A stretch of DNA of 40,138 nucleotides from Sphingopyxis granuli NBRC 100800. Lineage in GTDB: Bacteria; Pseudomonadota; Alphaproteobacteria; Sphingomonadales; Sphingomonadaceae. A model generated the notes under the pieces. It was given only the letters and a program-made list of their open reading frames with translations, had not been told where the DNA came from and ran no database searches. Both the position numbers and the translations under genes were made by a program. Below, piece by piece: positions 34,281 to 40,138 of this stretch; position 1 is the stretch's first letter, and every line of letters starts with the position of its first letter. The stretch is from the NCBI RefSeq assembly GCF_001591045.1, contig NZ_BCUA01000034.1:1-40138 (forward strand), in the 5' to 3' direction.

Positions 34281-34327
34281 GGGTCGATGCCTCCTTGCTC
34301 CCGGGCAAGCATCGGCCCAGCTTTTTT
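34281..34327 (+). terminator. Strong rho-independent terminator after the TonB receptor
   Basis: GGGTCGATGC (34281-34290) pairs with GCATCGGCCC (34309-34318, one G-T wobble). An inner CTTGC/GCAAG stem extends it, and TTTTTT follows at 34322-34327. It lies 33 bases after the receptor stop and should end the sigma/FecR/receptor transcript. Confidence 0.85.
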
Positions 34328-34498
34328 GGGAGGGCCGACGGGATATGGGCTCTCGCGCCCGCCGAGCGTGCCGATCGGCGGTGCGGCGCGGGTGGAGGCC
34401 TGTCGGGCGGTGCTGCCGTTCGGGCCGATGCGTTGATCGGAGCCGGCTGCCGCCGAAACCTCTGGCCAAAGGCGCAGCGTTCATTCTATGTTCCGTGC

Positions 34499-35854
34499 AT
34501 GGATATGCTCTCGCTGATCGCCGCTCTTGTCGCGCTCGTCCTAGGCGCTCTGATCGGCTGGTTGTTTGCCGGGCGGCAGGCGGGGGCGCTGCGGGCCGAG
34601 CGTGACGGGTTGGCCGAGCGGTTCAAGATCGCCGTGACCGACCTTGCCGCAGAGGCCGACGCGCGCAAGGCCGCCGACCTGCAATTGTCGGCGCTGCTCG
34701 CCGAGCAGAAGGCGCGCGATGCCGCGCATGACGCGCAGATCGCCCAGCTTCGCGAGGCGCAGGCGGCACTTACCGCGCAGTTCCGCGAGGTTGGGCAGGC
34801 GATGCTCGGCGAGGCGCAGAAGGCGTTCCTCGAACGCGCCGAGGCGCGCTTCCGGCAGAGCGAGGAAAGCGCGGGGCAGAATCTGAAGGCGCTGCTGTCG
34901 CCCGTCCACGAGCGGCTCGAAAAATATGAGCGGGCGGTGACGAAGGTCGAGGCCGACCGGCAGAGCGCCTTCGGCATCCTGCAGGGGCAGATCGAATCGA
35001 TGCGCGCGCAGAACGAGCGCGTGTCGAGCGAGGCGGCGAAGCTGGTCAACGCGCTGCGCAACGCGCCCAAGGCGCGCGGCCGCTGGGGCGAGCAGCAGCT
35101 TCGCAATGTCCTCGAAAGCTGCGGTCTTTCCGAACATGCCGATTTCCAGACCGAGGTCAGCGTCGCCGACGGCGAGGGCGGGCGGCTGCGCCCCGACGTG
35201 GTGGTGCGGGTGCCGGGCGGGCAGAATCTGATCATCGACGCCAAGGTGTCGCTCAACGCCTATCAGGACGCGTTCGGCGCGGTCGATGAGGGGGAAAAGA
35301 CGGCGCATCTGGCGGCGCACGCCGCGGCGATGAAGGCGCATGTCAACGCGCTCGGCGCCAAGGCCTATTGGAACCAGTTCGACGACACGCCCGACTATGT
35401 CGTGATGTTCGTCCCCGGCGAGCATTTCCTCGCCGCCGCGCTCGACCAGGATACGGGGCTGTGGGACTATGCGTTCGAGCGCAAGGTGCTGCTCGCGACC
35501 CCGACCAACCTGATCGCGATCGCGCGCACCGTCGCCGCGGTGTGGCGGCAGGAAAAGCTCGCGGGACAGGCGCGCGAGATCGCGGCGCTCGGCAAGGAAC
35601 TGTACGCGCGCATGGCGACGATGGGCGGGCATATCGCGCGGGTCGGCAAGAATCTCGACCAGGCGACGGGCGCCTACAACGCCTTCGTCGGCAGCTTCGA
35701 ATCGCAGGTGCTGACGCAGGCGAAGCGTTTCGAGGCGCTCGATATCGAGACCGGCGGCAAGGAAATCCCGACGCTGCCGGTCGCCGAACAGGCCGCGCGC
35801 CCGCTCGCCAAGCTGGCGGCAGCGCCGAACGCGGTGAACGACGCGGGCGAATGA
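34499..35854 (+). CDS. rmuC: DNA recombination protein RmuC
   Basis: A 451-aa RmuC. The N-terminal membrane anchor (about residues 3-24, LSLIAALVALVLGALIGWLFA) is followed by a long Ala/Glu/Gln/Arg-rich coiled coil (about 28-165). The nuclease-like core carries GRWGEQQLRNVLESCGL (about 197-213) and PDVVVRVPGGQNLIIDAKVS (about 233-252, PD...D-x-K type). The family limits DNA rearrangements at inverted repeats and is a proposed nuclease. I chose ATG at 34499; ATG 34505 is possible. The frame is open to 34295, but that part covers the terminator region. Confidence 0.93.
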   Translation: MDMLSLIAALVALVLGALIGWLFAGRQAGALRAERDGLAERFKIAVTDLAAEADARKAADLQLSALLAEQKARDAAHDAQIAQLREAQAALTAQFREVGQAMLGEAQKAFLERAEARFRQSEESAGQNLKALLSPVHERLEKYERAVTKVEADRQSAFGILQGQIESMRAQNERVSSEAAKLVNALRNAPKARGRWGEQQLRNVLESCGLSEHADFQTEVSVADGEGGRLRPDVVVRVPGGQNLIIDAKVSLNAYQDAFGAVDEGEKTAHLAAHAAAMKAHVNALGAKAYWNQFDDTPDYVVMFVPGEHFLAAALDQDTGLWDYAFERKVLLATPTNLIAIARTVAAVWRQEKLAGQAREIAALGKELYARMATMGGHIARVGKNLDQATGAYNAFVGSFESQVLTQAKRFEALDIETGGKEIPTLPVAEQAARPLAKLAAAPNAVNDAGE

Positions 35855-35862
35855 GTCGCCAT

Positions 35863-35878
35863 TGCCGCGCAGGCGGCA
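35863..35878. terminator. Tight hairpin after rmuC
   Basis: TGCCGC-GCAG-GCGGCA is a perfect 6-bp stem with a 4-base loop, 9 bases after the rmuC stop, in the gap before the convergent META-domain gene. There is no T-run. The same gap (35914-35940) holds short CGATCCC repeats. Confidence 0.4.
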
Positions 35879-35991
35879 TGTCGGCCTGGAAGCGCATGCC
35901 AGACCGGCATCGCTCCCCCGATCCCCGATCCCCGCTCCCCAATTTCGCTCGACACGAACGGAGCGATGGTTCGGATTTTACGCCCGCGGTT

Positions 35992-36705
35992 CTATATCGC
36001 CCGCTTGAGCACGGCCGTCTTGCCGTCCCTGCCGGTCAGCACCATCGTGCCGTCCGCCGGGAAATCGATGCGCACCGGCGCCTCCATCAGGGCGAAGAAG
36101 CCGCGTTCCTGTTCCATCGCGGGGCCGGGGCAGGCCATCAGCGTCGCCGCGAGGCGCCCCGCGGTCAGCATTCCGTCCTTGACCGAATAGCTGCCGCCGA
36201 AGCGGTTGCAGCCGGCGCTGCCGCTCATCCGGTCACCGTCGAATTGCAGCTCGGCCGGCCGGTCGCCGGCGATCGCGACGCCGCCGATCGACACGAAGGT
36301 CCAGTGGGTGCCGGCCAGTTCGCCCGGCGGCAGGATCGCGCCGCCGCAGCCCTTCACCGTCTTGCCGTCGGCGGTCACCGTCACCGTGTCACGATAGCGC
36401 CGGTCGCTCATCCCGTCGCTGCACGCGGCGTGGGCGACGTCGACCGTCAGGCGCGGCGTGACATAGCGTTCGCCGCCCGACGACGCGCGCGCGCCGGGGT
36501 TCGGCACGACGATCTTCGTCTCGCCGTAATCGCCGGCATAGTTCAGCCTTTCGGGGGTGATCTCCAGCGTCCAGCCGGGCTCGGTGCCGACCGCCATATA
36601 GGCGCCGGCGGGCGGCGGCGCATCGCCGGGCGCCTGCGGCGTCCCGGTGGAAGCGCAGGCGGCGAGGGCGAGGGAAAGGGCGAGCAGGGGCAGCGTTTTC
36701 GTCAT
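35992..36705 (-). CDS. META-domain (HslJ-like) lipoprotein
   Basis: A 237-aa lipoprotein with lipobox LAAC (Cys at about residue 17). The first half (about 35-125, MAVGTEPGWTLEITPERLNY...TVTVTADGKTVKGCGG) resembles the COG3650-type periplasmic domain. The second half (about 130-230, LAGTHWTFVSIGG...SGSAGCNRFGGSY) is a META/HslJ domain. The family is linked to outer-membrane stress and drug tolerance, without a defined activity. The ATG at 36705 has GGAGA just upstream; an extension to 36861 is Arg/Pro-rich and non-coding. It is a monocistronic unit facing rmuC. Confidence 0.85.
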   Translation of the reverse strand: MTKTLPLLALSLALAACASTGTPQAPGDAPPPAGAYMAVGTEPGWTLEITPERLNYAGDYGETKIVVPNPGARASSGGERYVTPRLTVDVAHAACSDGMSDRRYRDTVTVTADGKTVKGCGGAILPPGELAGTHWTFVSIGGVAIAGDRPAELQFDGDRMSGSAGCNRFGGSYSVKDGMLTAGRLAATLMACPGPAMEQERGFFALMEAPVRIDFPADGTMVLTGRDGKTAVLKRAI

Positions 36706-36857
36706 GGTCGTCTCCAGGAACGCGTTCGTGTCGGGTGGAGCCGGGATAGTCCGCGCCATGTCCGGCGCGCGCCCCGGTTCCGCTCGACTCGAACGGAAAG
36801 GCGGGCGTCTAGTTGCATGGGGCTGGCGCTTTTCTGCACGATCCGGCCAAGCGCCGT

Positions 36858-37691
36858 TCATCTTCGCCGCTGGTTCAGCACCTCATAGGCCATCACCGCC
36901 GCGGCGACCGCGGCGTTCAGGCTGTCGGCCTTGCCCAGCATCGGCATCTTCACGCGCACGTCGGCGGCGGCGGCATAGGCGGGCGGCAGCCCCTGCGATT
37001 CGTTGCCGATCAGCAGGAAGGTCGGCGCGGCATAGCGCACCGCCTGATAATCCTTGCTGTCGTCGCCGAGCCACGTTGCGACCAGCTCACCGCGGCCGGC
37101 GCGCAGCCAGGGCAGGAATTCGTCCCAGCGCGCCTGCACCAGCCGCTGGGTGAAGATCGCTCCCATGCTCGCGCGCACCGCTTCCACCGACCAGGGGTCG
37201 GTGCTGTCGTCGAGCAGGATCAGCCCGCCCGCCCCGACCGCGTCGCCGGTGCGCAGCATCGTGCCGAGGTTGCCGGGGTCGCGCAGCCGCTCGGCGACCA
37301 GCCAGATCGGCGCGGCGTCGCGGTCGATGTCGGCCAGCGCGGTCTGCGGCTCGGCATAGATGCCGACGACGGTCTGCGGGTTGTCCTTGCCGGAGAGTTT
37401 GGAGAGGATCGCTGGCGTCGTGTCGATCACCTCGCCGCCCGCCGCCAGCGTCGCCTCGACCAGCGCCTTCGCCAGCGGATGCCCGGCGGCGCCTTCGTCG
37501 GCGAGGAACAGCCACTGCGGCAGCACCCCCGCCTCGCGCGCCTCGGTCGCGATCCGCAGCCCTTCGGCGAGGAACAGCCCCTCGGCGCGGCGGTGCCGTT
37601 TCTCGCGCAGCAGCCGCATCCGCTTGACCAGCGGGTTGGAGAGGCTTTCGATGCGGCTGCGGCGGGCGCTTCCCGCGCGGGGAGGGGCCAT
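36858..37691 (-). CDS. TrmH/SpoU-family RNA 2'-O-methyltransferase
   Basis: A 277-aa SPOUT methyltransferase of the 23S rRNA type. An N-terminal substrate-binding domain (about residues 12-95, SNPLVKRMRLLREKRHRRAEGLFLAEG) precedes the knotted catalytic domain. That domain has motif 1 RDPGNLGTMLRTGDAVG (about 136-152), motif 2 FLLIGNESQGLP (about 225-236) and motif 3 VKMPMLGKADSLNAAVAAA (about 248-266). It uses AdoMet to methylate a ribose 2'-OH; the exact nucleotide is not predictable. The ATG at 37691 is 4 bases after the HPr stop, so it shares the PTS-regulatory transcript. Confidence 0.9.
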   Translation of the reverse strand: MAPPRAGSARRSRIESLSNPLVKRMRLLREKRHRRAEGLFLAEGLRIATEAREAGVLPQWLFLADEGAAGHPLAKALVEATLAAGGEVIDTTPAILSKLSGKDNPQTVVGIYAEPQTALADIDRDAAPIWLVAERLRDPGNLGTMLRTGDAVGAGGLILLDDSTDPWSVEAVRASMGAIFTQRLVQARWDEFLPWLRAGRGELVATWLGDDSKDYQAVRYAAPTFLLIGNESQGLPPAYAAAADVRVKMPMLGKADSLNAAVAAAVMAYEVLNQRRR

Positions 37692-37695
37692 GGGC

Positions 37696-37974
37696 TCAAT
37701 CCTCGCCGAAGCTGTCCTTGACGAGGCCGACCAGCTTGAGCAGCGCGGTGTCGGCGCCATCGCCGCTGGTGTGGATGGTGATGCTGTCGCCTTTCGCCGC
37801 GCCGAGCATCATCAGCCCCATGATCGATGTGCCGTTGACGCGCGATCCGCCTTTTTCGACCTCGACCGTCACGGTTTCGGGCAGGCGGCTGACGAAGGTG
37901 ACGAACTTGGCGCTGGCGCGCGCGTGGAGCCCGCGCTGGTTGGTGATCTCGACGGTCTCCGACGCTTCGCTCAT
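37696..37974 (-). CDS. ptsH: Phosphocarrier protein HPr
   Basis: A 92-aa HPr. The phosphorylation site His17 lies in QRGLHARASAKF. The HprK target Ser is Ser50 in NGTSIMGLMMLGAAKG, and the C-terminal helix ends LVGLVKDSFGED. It accepts phosphate from enzyme I and passes it to EIIA proteins; no sugar permease is nearby, as is usual for the regulatory PTS of alphaproteobacteria. The ATG at 37974 overlaps the EIIA stop as ATGA. A longer open frame upstream is antisense-like and was not used. Confidence 0.96.
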   Translation of the reverse strand: MSEASETVEITNQRGLHARASAKFVTFVSRLPETVTVEVEKGGSRVNGTSIMGLMMLGAAKGDSITIHTSGDGADTALLKLVGLVKDSFGED

Positions 37975-38399
37975 GGCCCCACTCCCAGCATTTCCGACGC
38001 GACGGAGATATATTTCTGGCCGGCTTCCTTCGCCGCGATCACCGCCGAGCGCAGGTCCATCGCCTTGCGCGCGCTTTCGAGCCGGATCAGCATCGGCAGG
38101 TTGACTCCCGCGATCACCTCTGTCCGCCCCTGTTCGAGCAGGCTGATCGCGAGGTTCGACGGCGTGCCCCCGAACAGGTCGGTCAGCATGATGACGCCGC
38201 GCCCCTCGTCGACCTTGCGGATCGCCTCGGCGATCTCCTTGCGCCGCATTTCCATATTGTCGTTGGGGCCGATGCACACGGTCGCGATCGCGCGCTGCGG
38301 GCCGACGACATGCTCCATCGCCGTCACCATTTCCTCGGCGAGCCGGCCATGCGTGACGAGGACCATACCAAGCAGCGGCAGCGCTTTATCGGTGGGCAT
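37971..38399 (-). CDS. PTS EIIA component, mannose family
   Basis: A 142-aa EIIA-Man-type protein. The phosphorylatable His is His17 in LVTHGRLAEEM. The conserved LTDLFGGTPSN (about 72-82) and the VIAGVNLPMLIRL strand (about 96-108) complete the fold. It has no EIIB or EIIC partner here, so it is regulatory rather than transporting. It lies 14 bases after rapZ and overlaps ptsH by 4 bases. The ATG at 38399 is the natural start. Confidence 0.93.
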   Translation of the reverse strand: MPTDKALPLLGMVLVTHGRLAEEMVTAMEHVVGPQRAIATVCIGPNDNMEMRRKEIAEAIRKVDEGRGVIMLTDLFGGTPSNLAISLLEQGRTEVIAGVNLPMLIRLESARKAMDLRSAVIAAKEAGQKYISVASEMLGVGP

Positions 38400-38413
38400 G
38401 AAATCGACGACCC

Positions 38414-39352
38414 TTATGCTTGTCCGCCGGATGCGGGAGATGCGGGCGGGGGCTTGCCCTCAAGCCCATCTTGCGGGGCGGAGTCAAGGTTGCGGTGGGT
38501 GACGGTCGGAAGGTGGCCCGCGGCCTGCAGCGTCCGGGCGACGCGTTCGGCGACATGGACCGACCGGTGGCGCCCGCCGGTGCAGCCGAAGGCGATGGTG
38601 ACATAGCTCTTCCCCTCGGCGCGGTAGCGCGGCAGCAGCGTCAGCAGCAGCGTCTCGATCTGCGACACCGTCGCCTCATAGGCGGGGTCGGCGGCGACAT
38701 AAGCGGCGACCGCAGAGTCGAGCCCGGTGCCGGGGCGCAGCGCTGGGTCCCAGTGCGGATTGCGCAGATAGCGCATGTCGAAGACGAGATCGGCGTTGCG
38801 CGGCAGGCCGCGCGCGAAGCCGAAGCTCAATATGTTGAGCGCCGGTTCGTTGTCGCCGTCGTCGCCGAACCGGTGGCGGATCTCTTCCTGCAGGTCGTTG
38901 CTCGAATAATTGGTCGTGTCGACGACATGCTCGGCCCAGCGACGCAGCGACTCCATCATCTCGCGCTCGCGCGCGATGCCGTCGGCGGCGGGGCGGTCCT
39001 CGGCGAGCGGATGGCGGCGGCGCGTCTCGGAAAAGCGGCGTTCGAGCTCGGCGCCCGCGCAGTCGAGGAACAGCGTCTGGATGTCGCGCCCGCCCGCGGC
39101 GCGCAGGTCCTTGATATGGCGGACGAGCAGCGAGGGGCGGAAGCCGCGGCTGCGGCTGTCGATGCCGACCGCGAGCGGCCGGTGCGCCTCGCTGCGCTTG
39201 ACCGGCGCATCGATCAGCGGTTCGAGCAGCGACAGCGGCAGGTTGTCGACCACCTCCCAGCCCAGGTCCTCAAGCACCTTGAGCGCGGTCGACTTGCCCG
39301 CGCCCGCGAGGCCGGTGACGAGCAGCAGGCGCGGTTCGGCCGGAGCGGTCAT
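38414..39352 (-). CDS. rapZ: RNase adapter protein RapZ (YvcJ-type P-loop protein)
   Basis: A 312-aa RapZ/YvcJ-type protein. Walker A is GLAGAGKST (about residues 14-22). [14 protein letters not shown] residues follow, then [11 protein letters not shown] (about 113), the [27 protein letters not shown] block (about 175-202) and the C-terminal [18 protein letters not shown] (about 268-285). Relatives bind UDP-GlcNAc or nucleotides and, in enterics, guide RNase E to small RNAs. The ATG at 39352 overlaps the hprK stop (ATGA). A longer in-frame extension upstream to 39910 is antisense-type sequence within hprK's span. Confidence 0.94.
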   Translation of the reverse strand: MTAPAEPRLLLVTGLAGAGKSTALKVLEDLGWEVVDNLPLSLLEPLIDAPVKRSEAHRPLAVGIDSRSRGFRPSLLVRHIKDLRAAGGRDIQTLFLDCAGAELERRFSETRRRHPLAEDRPAADGIAREREMMESLRRWAEHVVDTTNYSSNDLQEEIRHRFGDDGDNEPALNILSFGFARGLPRNADLVFDMRYLRNPHWDPALRPGTGLDSAVAAYVAADPAYEATVSQIETLLLTLLPRYRAEGKSYVTIAFGCTGGRHRSVHVAERVARTLQAAGHLPTVTHRNLDSAPQDGLEGKPPPASPASGGQA

Positions 39353-39795
39353 GCCGGGGTCGCCAGACGGTCGAGCGCGAGCATGACCTTGATCGGTGCC
39401 GACGCCTCGAAGGCCGAAAGCCGCAGGGCGGGCAGCGGATGGCCCGCGACCGTCTCGACCTCGCCCGGGTTGGGCATGCGGTCGTAGCGGTCGGCCAGCC
39501 GCACCGCGAGCGCGAGCGGCACGGGCGCGGCGAAGGGCTGTTCGACGATGCCGATCCCGCGCACCTCCAGCTTGCCCTCCAGCGTCTCGGGCGGGCGGCA
39601 CCACAGCGCGCCGTCGTGGCGCCAGACGTCGCAGCGATCGTCGGCGACCAGCCGCGCGCCCCGGTCGATCAGCCGCAGCGCGAGGTCGGACTTGCCCAGC
39701 CCGGACGGGCCGAGCAGCAGGATGCCGCGGCGCCCGGCGGCGACGCAGCTCGCATGGATGTTGACGATCTCTGGCACGGTCCGGCTCGAAAGCAT
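39349..39795 (-). CDS. hprK: HPr kinase/phosphorylase, short alphaproteobacterial form
   Basis: A 148-aa HprK made up of the C-terminal catalytic domain only, as is normal in alphaproteobacteria. Walker A is GPSGLGKS (residues 29-36), followed by [10 protein letters not shown] (about 49-58) and the signature [12 protein letters not shown] (about 74-85). It phosphorylates and dephosphorylates HPr on Ser50, linking metabolic state to the PTS phosphorelay. It is the first gene of the hprK > rapZ > EIIA > ptsH > TrmH chain. No HPr-sensing two-component genes are visible within the window upstream. Confidence 0.93.
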   Translation of the reverse strand: MLSSRTVPEIVNIHASCVAAGRRGILLLGPSGLGKSDLALRLIDRGARLVADDRCDVWRHDGALWCRPPETLEGKLEVRGIGIVEQPFAAPVPLALAVRLADRYDRMPNPGEVETVAGHPLPALRLSAFEASAPIKVMLALDRLATPA

Positions 39796-40138
39796 CGCCT
39801 AGGCTTAGCTGCGGCGGGGTAGGGTAGCAAGGGCGGCAAACCGGCGGGTAGCGGGTTTGCGCCAACTCTGGATTGCCGCGTCGCTTCGCTCCCCGCAATG
39901 ACGATTCCAACGCATGGCATCAGGCTTTATGGTCCTTGGGGATTCGGCGTTCGGCGCACCGCCTCATCCGTTCGTCATGCTGAACTCGTTTCAGCATCCA
40001 TGACCGGACGTTGCCCTTTGCGCCGCCTTTCAGGCGAGGGCAGACCATGGACCACCGGATCGGGTCCGGGGCAGGCTCTGAAACAAGTTGGCACATATGT
40101 CCTTCAGGCAAGTCAGGCGCCGTTCCCCGGCGAAAGCC
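39796..40138. repeat. Non-coding region with stacked REP-like palindromes
   Basis: About 340 bases with no credible gene. The repeats are: ATTGC...GCAAT with a CGCTTCGCT core (about 39873-39900); the perfect palindrome ATGCTGAA-CTCGT-TTCAGCAT (39978-39998); CCGGA-TCGGG-TCCGG (40055-40069); and CCCCGGCGAAAGCC at the edge. They resemble the elements at 18,963 and 25,975. A promoter for hprK is expected here but not evident. Confidence 0.6.

Noticed and set aside
39920..40111. 63-codon frame in the right-hand repeat region
   Set aside because: It consists of translated REP-like repeats and has no domain.
1..40138. CRISPR arrays, tRNA, rRNA and insertion-sequence transposases
   Set aside because: I looked for regularly spaced direct repeats, cloverleaf-like segments and transposase motifs and found none; the regularly spaced repeats at 12850-12909 are iteron-like and not CRISPR.

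Overview
The window looks like chromosome from a Sphingomonadaceae-type alphaproteobacterium (Sphingopyxis/Sphingomonas-like). This rests on the high GC of the housekeeping half, the TonB-receptor-rich gene content, the short-form HprK / RapZ / EIIA-Man / HPr cluster, a CTTG-N17-CCTATAT RpoH promoter in front of dnaK, and several small palindromic REP-like intergenic elements. The genus is inferred from content, not from a search.

Bases 1 to about 13,700 are an accessory island with plasmid-like character. Its left end lies outside the window. From the chromosomal side inward it holds a winged-helix, replication-initiator-like gene with three TGACG-N5-CGTCA palindromes at its 3' end, a 187-aa putative DNA-binding protein, a DUF488 protein, a tyrosine recombinase, a two-gene cargo (73-aa protein plus a dGTPase-family HD hydrolase), a complete Type I restriction-modification operon, and two divergent Arc-type ribbon-helix-helix genes. 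The RM operon reads hsdM > hsdS > Abi_C-type gene > hsdR > YgjP-type metallopeptidase, every junction overlapping. A 14-bp palindrome, TGCAATTAATTGCA, occurs in exact or near-exact form at four island positions: in front of hsdM, over the start of the integrase, in front of the 187-aa gene, and near 630. I saw none in the chromosomal part. This suggests one regulator tying mobility, maintenance and restriction together, and I regard it as the most interesting signal here.

From about 14,000 to the right end the content is chromosomal. In order: two small unknown genes, a secreted gluzincin/TPR protein, priA, a siderophore-type TonB receptor with a PepSY transmembrane partner under a Fur-like palindrome, a divergent patatin-like phospholipase, dnaJ and dnaK, a periplasmic copper chaperone lipoprotein, a small HExxH protein, a FecI/FecR/FecA-type surface signalling operon whose receptor has a compositionally foreign middle, rmuC, a META-domain lipoprotein, and the operon hprK > rapZ > EIIA-Man > HPr > TrmH-family methyltransferase. 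The last 340 bases are non-coding and hold stacked palindromic repeats.

The defence island and the chromosome meet somewhere between 13,606 and 14,026. No tRNA, rRNA, CRISPR array or transposase was found.
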